Assembly (NCBI RefSeq): GCF_016135805.1
Contig: NZ_JADWOX010000006.1
Coordinates: 124,001-188,000, forward strand
DNA length: 64,000 nt
Source: Caulobacter hibisci
GTDB lineage: Bacteria > Pseudomonadota > Alphaproteobacteria > Caulobacterales > Caulobacteraceae
Reading direction: 5' to 3'
Part shown: positions 8,655 through 16,957 of the stretch, in pieces
Layout of the letters: each line of letters starts with the position of its first letter
How positions within the stretch are numbered: the stretch's first letter is position 1
The notes under the pieces: model-generated
Told to the model about the DNA's origin: nothing
Seen by the model: only the letters and a program-made list of their open reading frames with translations
The model's database searches: none
Position numbers and translations under genes: made by a program

Positions 8655-9143
8655 ATGATAGATGATCGCACGGCGCTGAAGGACGCTCTGGAGGGGTGGG
8701 CAGCTTCATCGACACTGCGCACAGGGATGCTGCCTTCCTGACCTCGGTCGTCAAGGAGGCGGATCTGCAGCAAATGTTGGCCCAGCATCTACGCGCCCGG
8801 GACCTAGACGTGACCGAAGGCGCGGAGAGGTTGGGCGGCGAAACCGACCCGATCATCTTCCGCCGCCTTCTGATCGAGAACAAGATCGCCGGTGAAACAG
8901 CCGATCCGTTCGCCGCCAAGCCGACCGCGCCCAACCAGGGAAACCGCTACGCCACGGCCATCGCGTCTCCGCTTCATCGTGTTGACCGGCTATACTCTCA
9001 AGCTGGCCAGCCGGATTGTCGGGATGACCGATTCCTTGCGCGTGGAGCGCATTGAGGGCCTGCAGCGCACCGCCGTCGTCGTGCATGCGGTCGTGCCGTA
9101 CGGCATGCCGACGCCGTCACGTGAGAAGATCTCGGGCGCCTGA
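8655..9143 (+). pseudogene. Frameshifted remnant of an uncharacterised gene
   Basis: Three coding-like pieces lie in alternating frames: MIDDRTALKDALEGWAAS from 8655; SVVKEADLQQMLAQHLRARD with GGETDPIIFRRLLIENKIAG to about 8965; then RFIVLTGYTLKLASRIVG to VVPYGMPTPSREKISGA, ending at 9143. The joins imply frame changes near 8705-8720 and 8965-8985. The IENK segment with nearby acidic residues is reminiscent of small nuclease-like folds, but that is speculation. Best read as a decaying gene; sequencing error at two places is less likely. Confidence 0.5.
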
Positions 9144-9172
9144 AGCCTGATCTTCTGCTAGCTTCAGAGGAT

Positions 9173-9817
9173 CTAGCTCGCCCGCGCCCCGAGCGCCTTG
9201 GCTACGATCGGCGCCAAGGCCTCGCCGATTCGTCTGGCTCCGCCCGCATTGGGATGGAGGCCGTCCCGCTGCATGAGGGCGGCATTCGTGTTCACCCCGG
9301 CAAGGATGTTGGCGTAGAGCGGCACGCCGAACTCGCGCGCAAGGCTGGCGTAGATCGCGTTGAACTCGCGGGCGTAGGCCGCCCCGATGGCCGGCGGCGC
9401 GCCGACGCCGACCAGGACCGCGCCGATCTTCCGCGCCTTCAGCTTCTGGAGGATGCCGCGCAGGTTGGCCTTGGTCTGGGCGGGTTCCACGCCCTGCAGC
9501 AGGTCGTTGCCGCCCAGGGCGACGACGCAGATCCTGGTGTCGGCCGCGACGCTGAAGCCGACCCGCGCCAGCCCGCCGGCGCTGGTGTCGCCCGAGACGC
9601 CCGCCGCCCGGACCATCGCCGGTACGCCCAGCCGGCCTAGGGCGGCCTGCAGCTGCGCGGGCATGGCGTCACGCGCCGGCAGGCCCAGGCCCGCGGTGAT
9701 CGAGTCGCCCAGGACGGTTACGACAGGCGGCTTGGGAGCAGCGGCGATCTGGGTCAGCAGGCCCAGGCCGAGCAAAAAACGACGACGGCTTGGAAAACGC
9801 TGTGCGGTCGGGTCCAT
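9173..9817 (-). CDS. tesA: SGNH/GDSL esterase (TesA-like arylesterase)
   Basis: A 214-residue hydrolase. A twin-arginine-like or Sec signal (RRRFLLGLGLLTQIAAA, about 11-27) suggests export. SGNH motifs are present: GDSITAGLG (block I, catalytic Ser), VAALGGNDLL-type block III (VVALGGNDLLQG), and DGLHPN (block V, catalytic Asp and His). Family members are lysophospholipase L1 or arylesterases. It is divergent from ybbA-ybbP, as tesA is in E. coli, which supports the assignment. About 57 bases separate the two starts, so the promoters lie back to back. Confidence 0.9.
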   Translation of the reverse strand: MDPTAQRFPSRRRFLLGLGLLTQIAAAPKPPVVTVLGDSITAGLGLPARDAMPAQLQAALGRLGVPAMVRAAGVSGDTSAGGLARVGFSVAADTRICVVALGGNDLLQGVEPAQTKANLRGILQKLKARKIGAVLVGVGAPPAIGAAYAREFNAIYASLAREFGVPLYANILAGVNTNAALMQRDGLHPNAGGARRIGEALAPIVAKALGARAS

Positions 9818-9874
9818 GCCTTTCTATGTAGGCTGACCGCCGGCCGAACAAGGGTCGGCCTCGCAGGAAACACC

Positions 9875-10564
9875 ATGCCCGACGACGTCTCGCCCCCGGC
9901 TCCCCCCCTGGCCCTGAGCGCCGTCGCCCTGACCCTGCCTTCGGCCGCTGGACCGGTGAACATCCTGCGGGGCGTCGACCTGACGGTGAACGTCGGCGAG
10001 CGGGTGGCCGTGGTCGGCCCGTCGGGCTCGGGCAAGTCGTCGCTGATCGCGGTCGCGGCCGGCCTGGAAGACCCCACCGCGGGCGCGGCTCACCTGTTCG
10101 GCCAGGACCTGGCGACGCTGAACGAGGACGGCCGGGCCCGGCTGCGGCGCGGCCGGACCGCATTGGTGTTCCAGTCTTTCCACCTGTTGCCCAACATGAC
10201 CGCCGAGGAGAACGTCGCCACGCCGCTGGAGATCGCCGGAGCCGACGACGCCCTGGCGACCGCCCGGGCTTGGCTGGGCCGCGTGGGCCTGTCGGCTCGC
10301 CTTACCCACTATCCCCACCAGCTGTCGGGCGGCGAGCAGCAGCGCGTCGCCCTGGCGCGCGCCCTGACCGTGCGCCCCGCCCTGCTGTTCGCCGACGAGC
10401 CGACAGGCAACCTGGACAGCGTCAGCGCCACGTCCGTCGCGGACCTGATGTTCAACCTCGTCGCCGAGGTCGGGGCGGCCCTGGTCATGGTCACGCACGA
10501 CCAGGCCCTGGCCGCCCGCGCCGACCGCATCGTGCGGATGGCCGACGGGCGCATCGCTTCGTGA
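9875..10564 (+). CDS. ybbA: ABC transporter ATPase, YbbA-like
   Basis: A 229-residue MacB/LolD-type ATPase. Walker A is GPSGSGKSS, the signature is LSGGEQQR, Walker B is LLFADEPTGNLDS, and the H-loop is VMVTHD. It would power the membrane protein encoded immediately after. The stop codon overlaps the GTG start of that gene (GTGA), so the two are translationally coupled. The substrate of YbbAP systems is not settled; lipid or hydrophobic export has been suggested. Confidence 0.93.
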   Translation: MPDDVSPPAPPLALSAVALTLPSAAGPVNILRGVDLTVNVGERVAVVGPSGSGKSSLIAVAAGLEDPTAGAAHLFGQDLATLNEDGRARLRRGRTALVFQSFHLLPNMTAEENVATPLEIAGADDALATARAWLGRVGLSARLTHYPHQLSGGEQQRVALARALTVRPALLFADEPTGNLDSVSATSVADLMFNLVAEVGAALVMVTHDQALAARADRIVRMADGRIAS

Positions 10565-13080
10565 GGCCGCCCCTTGCCTTCCGCTTGGCCGCCCGCGAGC
10601 TGCGTTCTGGCGTGCGCGGCTTTCGAATCTTTCTAGCCTGCCTGGCGCTGGGCGTGGCGGCCATCGCCGCCGCCGGCTCGACCGCCGAGGCCTTCCGCCA
10701 GGGTCTGGCCAGCCAGGCCCGCGAGATCCTCGGCGGCGATCTATCATTCTCGGCCGAGAACCGCGACTTCACCGAACAGGAGCGCGCGGCCTTCGACAAG
10801 CTGGGGGTCACGACCTACGCCGCCTCGGCGCGCGCCATGGCCCAGACGCCAAACGGCGAGCGCCGCCTGGTGAGCCTTCGCGGCGTGGACGCGCGCTTCC
10901 CCTTGGCGGGCGCGGTGACCCTGGAGGGCGGGCCCAACCTTGCGACCGCCCTGGCCGACCGTGACGGCCTGCCCGGCGCGGCGGTGGAGACGGCGCTGCT
11001 GGACCGGCTGCACCTGAAGATCGGCGACCGGTTCGAGGCCGGCCCCATCACCCTGGTCGTGCGGGCTAAGCTGATCAGCGAACCCGACGGGCTGTCGCGC
11101 GGCTTCTCGATGGCGCCGCGCCTGCTGGTCCGCCGCGACGTCCTGGAACGGTCCGGCCTGCTGGCGCCCGGCGGCCTGTCCGGACGGGCCGTGCGCATCG
11201 CCCTGGCGCCGAACCAGGACCCGCGCGCTGTCGGCAAGGCCGTGCAGGCGGCGCTGCCGGACTCGCACCTGCGGGTCCGTGACCGTCTCGATAGCGCGCC
11301 CGGCGCGCGACGGCTAATCGACCAACTGGAATACTTCCTCGGCTTCATCGGCCTGGCGTCGCTGGTGGCCGGCGGCCTGGGCGTGGCCGGCGCGGTTTCG
11401 GCCTATCTGTCGTCCCGGGAGCCGGACATCGCCGTGCTCAAGGCCCTCGGCGCGGAGAGCGGCCTGATCCGCGACCTTCACCTGATCCAGATCGCGGCGC
11501 TGGCCCTGCTGGGCGTGACGATCGGCCTGGTTGTCGGGGCGCTGGCGCCGCTGGTCTTGGGTCAGTTGGCCGGCGCCAGCCTGCCGATCCCGGCGCTATT
11601 CAAAGTCTATCCGTGGCCCCTGGCCAAGGCTGGGCTGTTCGGCATGCTGGCGGCGGCCGCCTTTTCGCTGCTGCCGCTGGCGAGAGCCCGGGCCACTCCG
11701 CCCTCGGCGCTGTTTCGCCGTGCGCCCAAGGCCCGCCTGCCGCTCGGGTTCGAGACGCTCGGCGCGGCCCTTTCGGGCGCCGGCCTGGCGGCCTTGGCCG
11801 TGGCCACCGCGCCGACCCCGCTGGCGGCGGCGATCATGATCGCGGGCGTTCTGGTCGCCTTCGGCCTGCTGGCCGTGCTCGGCCGCTCGGCCGCGTGGCT
11901 GGCGGGAAGGGTTCGCGGCCTGACGCGCGGTCCCGCCAAACTGGGCCTCGCCAACCTGGCCGGACCGCGCTCGGCGGCGCGGACCGCCAGTCCCGCCATC
12001 GGCCTGGGCGTGGCCCTCCTGGCCTGCGTGGTGCTGATCCAATCGGCGTTGCTGGCCCAGGTCAGCGACGTGGCCCCGCGCACCGCCCCGGCCATGATCT
12101 TCACCGAGATCCCCGGCGACCGCGCCGCCGCCTTCGACGCCGCCGTGGCCGGGGTGACGGGCCCGCTGCGTGCGGACGCCTATCTGCGCATGCCTTTCGC
12201 CACGGGCCGGATCATCGCCCTCAAGGGCAAGCCGATCGACACCAAAACCATCAAGGCGTCCGAGCGCTGGGCCTTCGACAACGATCTCAGCCTGTCGCTG
12301 CTGGCCAGAGAGCCAAGCAACGGCGGCGTGGTCGCCGGCCGTTGGTGGCCGGCGAACGACGCCGGTCCGCCGAAGGTGGCGCTGAGCGCCGAGATCGCCC
12401 AGGCAGCCGGCCTCAAGGTCGGCGACACGATCACCGTGCTGGTTCTGGGCCGCGAGATCGAGGCGCGGATCGCGGTGCTGCGCAAGGTCGACTTTGGCGG
12501 CTTCGGGCCCAACTTCAACCTGATCTTCAACCCCGCGACCCTGGAGGGCGCGGAGCTGCGCAGCGTCGCGATCGCCCGCCTGAGCCGCGGCCAGGAAGCG
12601 GCCCTGACCCGCCGGCTCGGCGAGGCCTTTCCAGGCGTCAACGTGATCAGCGTCCGCGAGCAGCTGGACGCCGCGGCCGCCCTGTTCGACCGCCTGGCCT
12701 TGGCCGTTCGTGGCGCGGCAGGCGTCGCCGGCTTGGCCGGCCTGCTGGTGCTGGTCGGCGCCATCGCCGCTGGAGCGCGCGCCCGCGCCCGCGAGGCCGC
12801 GACCCTGAAGGTTCTGGGCGCCACGCGCGGTCAGATCCTGCTCGCCTATGTCATCGAGTATGGCGCGGTCGGGCTGATCGCCGGCGCGGCGGGCGTGCTG
12901 CTCGGCTTCGCCGCCGCCTGGCCGGTGGTCGTCAAGGTGTTCGAGGCCAGCTGGAGCGTCGACTGGAGCGGTGTATTGCTGCTGCTGGCGGGCGCGATCG
13001 GCCTCGCGACCTTAGGCGGCCTGATCGCCGCTGGTCTGGCGCTGTCGCAACGCTCGGCGCCGGTGTTGAGAGGCGACTAG
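10561..13080 (+). CDS. ybbP: ABC transporter permease, YbbP-like (FtsX superfamily)
   Basis: An 839-residue permease starting at a GTG that overlaps the ybbA stop. The order is: N-terminal TM (about 20-40), a large periplasmic MacB-type domain (about 45-255), FtsX block with three TM helices (about 265-390), a central TM pair (about 400-460), a second periplasmic domain (about 480-700), and a C-terminal FtsX block with three TM helices (about 715-830). The duplicated FtsX arrangement and ten predicted TM helices match E. coli YbbP. Its partner is the YbbA ATPase. Confidence 0.9.
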   Translation: MRPPLAFRLAARELRSGVRGFRIFLACLALGVAAIAAAGSTAEAFRQGLASQAREILGGDLSFSAENRDFTEQERAAFDKLGVTTYAASARAMAQTPNGERRLVSLRGVDARFPLAGAVTLEGGPNLATALADRDGLPGAAVETALLDRLHLKIGDRFEAGPITLVVRAKLISEPDGLSRGFSMAPRLLVRRDVLERSGLLAPGGLSGRAVRIALAPNQDPRAVGKAVQAALPDSHLRVRDRLDSAPGARRLIDQLEYFLGFIGLASLVAGGLGVAGAVSAYLSSREPDIAVLKALGAESGLIRDLHLIQIAALALLGVTIGLVVGALAPLVLGQLAGASLPIPALFKVYPWPLAKAGLFGMLAAAAFSLLPLARARATPPSALFRRAPKARLPLGFETLGAALSGAGLAALAVATAPTPLAAAIMIAGVLVAFGLLAVLGRSAAWLAGRVRGLTRGPAKLGLANLAGPRSAARTASPAIGLGVALLACVVLIQSALLAQVSDVAPRTAPAMIFTEIPGDRAAAFDAAVAGVTGPLRADAYLRMPFATGRIIALKGKPIDTKTIKASERWAFDNDLSLSLLAREPSNGGVVAGRWWPANDAGPPKVALSAEIAQAAGLKVGDTITVLVLGREIEARIAVLRKVDFGGFGPNFNLIFNPATLEGAELRSVAIARLSRGQEAALTRRLGEAFPGVNVISVREQLDAAAALFDRLALAVRGAAGVAGLAGLLVLVGAIAAGARARAREAATLKVLGATRGQILLAYVIEYGAVGLIAGAAGVLLGFAAAWPVVVKVFEASWSVDWSGVLLLLAGAIGLATLGGLIAAGLALSQRSAPVLRGD

Positions 13081-13511
13081 ATGTCAAATTTTTTGCCAGT
13101 GATAGTTGCCTTGCCATCCTGGATCATCAGCTCGTTTGCAGCGTGAGAAAATACCCGAGGCGCTTCGACCCGAGTTTGCGTACGCCAAGGTCCGCTGCCA
13201 CTCTTAGCAGGCCTATCCACCGGCTGTTCGCGGCAATGGCAGAGCCGGACGCCGACCGCAGCGACAGTTGCCCGATCCGCCGGCTAAATGCAGGCGTGTC
13301 AGCCATAATAACCACGCCCCCTAGGAATTTTGAGCTAGCACTGGATAACATTTCCATCGGGATCGAATGATGCCTACTACCCCTGCATATTATGCAAATG
13401 AACCTTCACCATCATTATAGAAACTTCAATCACGGTGATGGGATCGACATGAAAGCGTCACGCTTCCACCCAAATCACCAGTACTTCTATAGTCGACTTG
13501 TAGGCTTTCGT

Positions 13512-13739
13512 TTAGGACTCGTCTCTCTCGAGAGATCCTATCGCTACCCTCACGCCACCCGTGTGCCATCCGCTTTCCGGTTGAATAGAATTTAATACTT
13601 CAGCAATATTCTCCGCCGTATATTGCTTACAGGCATGGCTGCAGGCACCCCATTTTGCGGCACCATACATTAGCAAGCGGCGGCAGCTTGTAATTCTATC
13701 GTTCCGTAACTGCACATATGAAATCCGCTTCGTAATCAC
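13512..13739 (-). CDS. Possible small Cys-containing protein
   Basis: A 75-residue frame in a low-GC stretch. It has three cysteines and ends with EVLNSIQPESGWHTGGVRV. The composition differs from shadow frames in GC-rich DNA, which tend to be Arg/Pro/Ala rich, so it may be a real or recently decayed gene. No family or ribosome site is evident. Confidence 0.25.
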   Translation of the reverse strand: MITKRISYVQLRNDRITSCRRLLMYGAAKWGACSHACKQYTAENIAEVLNSIQPESGWHTGGVRVAIGSLERDES

Positions 13740-13961
13740 GAGCGCAGCCCTCAGTACAAGGGCGGGGCGAGATATACCAAGATCTTCAAGAATGAAACGC
13801 CGGTGACTTGCAAGGACAGTTCAGGCCGTTGGCCTCCTGCGCACCAATGTTAACGAATCCGGGAACGACTCTCAATCACGGATCATTGAGCATTTCGGCC
13901 CGCTCACACCCGGCGAATACGAGGTTATCCGGGCCTGATCGGGCTATCGATAGTGACCCCC

Positions 13962-14006
13962 CGTCCCTTCGTGCAGCCGGTTCCAGCGGTGCTGCACGAA
14001 GGGACG
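13962..14006. repeat. 16-bp perfect inverted repeat with 13-base loop
   Basis: CGTCCCTTCGTGCAGC (13962-13977) pairs exactly with GCTGCACGAAGGGACG (13991-14006). The 13-base loop is CGGTTCCAGCGGT. A transcript of either strand would form a very stable hairpin. There is no following T-run, so it is not a simple terminator, and no gene abuts it. Confidence 0.7.
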
Positions 14007-14357
14007 AGGCTCCGACCGAGCAAAGGATAGGGTTCTTGCTCGGCCGGATATGCGCGGCCGATCCAGGGGGGGAACGGTGCGCACGCCCCACGCTAGCGCT
14101 TAGCGTGTGTCTGTACCAGGGGGACTCTCCCTGGTCGCGGACGCGCGTTACAGAATGCTGAGCGGCGCAGCTTGTTCCCGCCGCGCTCCGGCTTCGGTAA
14201 GCGCGCTTGGCGGGCGAGGCCGGGTCCGAGAACGTTCTCGTTTGGGCGAACGCAGCGCCCCCGGCTTTAGCCGGGCCATTTTCGAATTTTGAAGGGGTCT
14301 GCGGGCCGCTCCGCTCAGCCAAATTTCCCGCCTAGCGCTCTTCACTGGCCACCGTAG

Positions 14358-14943
14358 TTATTCGGTTCCCGCTCCTCTGGGGGTGATGGCCAAGGACACG
14401 CCCGCGGTGCCGCCAGCGTCGTATGCGTCTAGCGATACCATGCGAGTAGGGTGACGCACTGTCTCGAGCTTCAGATCGAGCCTGTCGAGTTCGGCGTAAA
14501 CGACCGCTGACTTGAGAACGACAAGATGACGCCTAGCGTCGGTGTTGGCTTGATCCCGACCAGCCTTCATGGCGGTCAAATTTCTTCGCGATCGACGCCA
14601 CCATTCCCAGGGTGAAGACGCATTCGCCATGTGCCGGTCTTGATGTCGAAGCTGCTGATAAAACCTGCTTGTTTTTGCAGCGGCCAAGCTCTGACCGAAC
14701 GGCTAGATCGATCAGTTCGTCAGGTAGTGCGCGGCTTCGACATCAGACCGGCGACCAAAGAATACGTAGCGCGGGTCGCCCGCGGGGGTCTTTTCGCGCC
14801 AGACCCGGCAATCGCAGAAGTTCGCAACAGCGCCGATGCGCTCCTCCAGTGGTATACGCTTGTTGTGGCGTGTCCAGGCCTGTGCCGACGCCCAGCAATT
14901 CATGGGTGCGGTGCTGGTCTGCGAAGCACGAGATAGCACCCAC
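14358..14943 (-). pseudogene. Broken DUF2786/DUF7168-like gene
   Basis: The upstream part reads CDCRVWREKTPAGDPRYVFF then GRRSDVEAAHYLTN and stops at 14712. The downstream part, in the same frame after further stops, reads LTAMKAGRDQANTDARRHLV then VLKSAVVYAELDRLDLKL. Between them a different frame gives ELIDLAVRSELGRCKNK, which fits the middle of this family. I therefore infer two compensating frame changes (near 14720 and 14670). DUF2786/DUF7168 proteins are common on phages and plasmids and have no established function. Confidence 0.55.
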
Positions 14944-14946
14944 CTC

Positions 14947-15249
14947 TCATCTGTCTAAAGGCCAGAGGGGATCGTAATCTGGGTCAACCGGATCAGGATC
15001 CATGTAACCCTCAGGGACGTAATCGCCCCCTTCAAACTTCACTGCGGAACCCTGCTCTAGAACCCAAGTTTGTAGCGCCGCGAAATAGTCAGATAAGTGT
15101 CGGCCTGACGCGAGATAACTTCCGTGCAATTCAATTGTCCCGTCGGCCTGGTAGTGGCCGTTGGGGCCATCCTCGAAGGCGGCATGCCAAGCCTCGAACA
15201 CATCACGGCGAAGCGGGGGGATGACGGAAAACTTGAACCTATAGCCCAT
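14947..15249 (-). CDS. Hypothetical protein, acidic C-terminus
   Basis: A 100-residue protein beginning MGYRFKFSVIPPLRRDVFEA. It has the central motif DGTIELHGSYLASGRHLSDYF and an acidic, Pro-rich tail (PDPVDPDYDPLWPLDR). The composition is that of a real protein, not a shadow frame. I do not recognize a family; it could be an immunity-type or element-borne protein. Its neighbour downstream is the broken DUF2786-like gene. Confidence 0.5.
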   Translation of the reverse strand: MGYRFKFSVIPPLRRDVFEAWHAAFEDGPNGHYQADGTIELHGSYLASGRHLSDYFAALQTWVLEQGSAVKFEGGDYVPEGYMDPDPVDPDYDPLWPLDR

Positions 15250-15917
15250 AACGATCTCGTTGCTTCTGAAGGCGAAGTTCGCCGTTCCGCTGCCGCAGGA
15301 CTAACCGAAGTCTTTTGCCTACAATCGGACGGTCGCCGATGGGGCGACACACGAAGTAAGACCTTCGTACCAGATCTTTGTCAGGCGCGCCCTCGGCCTG
15401 GTGAACTCGGCGCCAGTGGTTGACGCTCGAAATGGCGGGACCGCAATCGGGAGATGCCCCTGAACATCGTCCCTCACTCTACGGACTTGGACTTCGGGAT
15501 CGGCCCGCGACACCCACGATCTGCGTGTCCGACATCCCGCCGCCGTTCAATCCAGCGGATGAGGAAACGCTTTTTGCGCATTTCCCGCCAGGTGAATGGA
15601 CCAGGGCGCTCTCTGCGGGCGGTCGCGGCGCCATCGCCTCCGAGCAGGTCAGGAAGGTGACGACCTGCGTGGGTCTCCAGACGGCCTACATGCTATGCAG
15701 TTGGGAGCAGCACGTCGGAGCCAGATGGCGAAAACTCACCTGTACGCCAACATCAGAACGGAGGGCCGCGAAGTCATCCTGATCGATCAGGTCAGGAGAG
15801 CCTCGAATTCTTTTCCGATGAGTTCGCTAGTTCATCCTACCGCGACAGCTTCAGCCGACTTTAGACAGTCTGAAGTCTCGTTCTTCTCCAACATTTAGAT
15901 ATGTGGCGCGTGAGCCT
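15250..15917. other. Decayed coding region, no intact gene
   Basis: Plus-strand fragments look gene-like but change frame: MAGPQSGDAPEHRPSLYGLG from about 15433, then MAKTHLYANIRTEGREVILI from 15725, then ESLEFFSDEFASSSYRDSF ending in a stop near 15866. Together they suggest a pseudogene of unknown identity. No promoter or terminator stands out. Confidence 0.35.
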
Positions 15918-16415
15918 CTATCGGGAAAGCCGACCTTCGTCGTCGATGAGCGTCAGTCGGCTCGGCGCGGCCGGCCCCCAAGTCCAGAGCACCAGGTTGA
16001 GATCGCCGGCCCCCGATCCGGGCGCGAAGCTCCGCACGAGCAGGCCCTGAAAGCCTTCGGCGACCAGGCGCTGGCTGAAGGCCTGCGTGCGCGAAATCCC
16101 ATCGATTTTCATCTCGTCGCGCCATCCATTGTCGGCCAGGATCGGCGCGCTTACGCCGTGCGCGGCCAAGGCCTTATCGTCGCGGGCGTCGAAGATGCTT
16201 TCGATCTCGGCGTCGTAGGAGACCAGGGTCGTGGGCTGGAGCGCCCCGACCTGATTGGCTTCGCGAACGGCGGTCATGATCGTCAGGGCGCCATAGAGGG
16301 CCGGCGTCCCCTTGGGATTGAAGCGACCCCCATAGAGTTGCGCCCCGCGCCCAGACATCGGGTCGCGGGCGTAGACGGGATTGAGCGCTCGATAGAGCGG
16401 GCCAGCAAACTGCAT
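15918..16415 (-). CDS. RES-domain toxin
   Basis: A 165-residue RES-family protein. RES toxins deplete NAD+. The N-terminal motif PLYRALNPVYARDPMSGRGA followed by GGRFNPKGTPALYG carries the Arg and Tyr residues typical of the family active site, and VREANQVG follows as in relatives. It sits nine bases after the gene for its likely antitoxin on the same strand, the usual antitoxin-first order of RES-Xre pairs. Confidence 0.85.
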   Translation of the reverse strand: MQFAGPLYRALNPVYARDPMSGRGAQLYGGRFNPKGTPALYGALTIMTAVREANQVGALQPTTLVSYDAEIESIFDARDDKALAAHGVSAPILADNGWRDEMKIDGISRTQAFSQRLVAEGFQGLLVRSFAPGSGAGDLNLVLWTWGPAAPSRLTLIDDEGRLSR

Positions 16416-16424
16416 GTGGGGGGC

Positions 16425-16775
16425 TTAAGCGTAGACGCCGGCGTCCACCGCGTCGATATAGTCAAGCACCTCATCGCCGCGCCCGTCCCGAACCAGTTGC
16501 ATGGCGGTCTGCCCCGAAAAGCCGGCCAGCGGTTCTGAGCGATACCAGGCGTAGGCCATCATGGCCGAGCCGAACCTGGGCTCGACCTTGTTGACGATCT
16601 CGACCATCTCGCGAAGTCGCCGCTGGGTGCGGTCGGACCGCACGCGTTCCTTACGCTGGACTGCGTCACGGCCAAGCCCCACCGTGCGCGCGACCTCTTC
16701 GCTGGTGGTGCGGAACACGTCGGCGATCTTGCCCGGCGCGAAGAAGCCTTCGTCGGCATAGGCCTGCAGCGCCAT
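16425..16775 (-). CDS. Xre/MbcA/ParS-family antitoxin
   Basis: A 116-residue DNA-binding antitoxin. An N-terminal helix-turn-helix (GKIADVFRTTSEEVARTVGL) is followed by the MbcA/ParS/Xre C-terminal toxin-binding domain, ending in LAGFSGQTAMQLVRDGRGDE then VLDYIDAVDAGVYA. It should neutralize the RES toxin encoded next and repress the shared promoter upstream of 16775. The ATG has no strong ribosome site apart from GGAGCAAATAGCA just upstream. Confidence 0.87.
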   Translation of the reverse strand: MALQAYADEGFFAPGKIADVFRTTSEEVARTVGLGRDAVQRKERVRSDRTQRRLREMVEIVNKVEPRFGSAMMAYAWYRSEPLAGFSGQTAMQLVRDGRGDEVLDYIDAVDAGVYA

Positions 16776-16957
16776 TGCTATTTGCTCCTCGAATTCTGAC
16801 GCAATATAGCGCCAGTTGATGCGGCATTCAAGGCACCCATCGGTCGCTTGGTCTCGTGACGCTAAGGCAGGGACCCGCGTTCGGGTTTGGCGGCCCGCGG
16901 CGATGGCGCGTTCAAGACGGCGTGACGTCCCATCGGCCGAGAAATTCGTCGATGTGT

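Larger units (their letters stand above)
13081..14357. other. Gene-poor region of lower GC with structured sequence
   Basis: Nearly 1.3 kb without a convincing gene. The part from about 13,360 to 13,800 is less GC-rich than its surroundings. From 13,960 to 14,240 it holds several strong inverted repeats: a 16-bp stem (13962-14006), CACGCTA/TAGCGTG near 14092-14110, ACCAGGG/CCCTGGT near 14116-14136, and a 12-bp palindrome at 14228. It may contain a non-coding RNA or remnants of mobile DNA. Open frames here overlap these hairpins and look like chance. Confidence 0.45.

Noticed and set aside
14228-14239. GAGAACGTTCTC palindrome as a LexA site
   Set aside because: Alphaproteobacterial LexA binds the direct repeat GTTC-N7-GTTC, not this palindrome, and no damage-response gene follows.
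13081-14357. Insertion sequence in the gene-poor region
   Set aside because: No transposase fragment, terminal inverted repeats with target duplication, or known element ends are visible.
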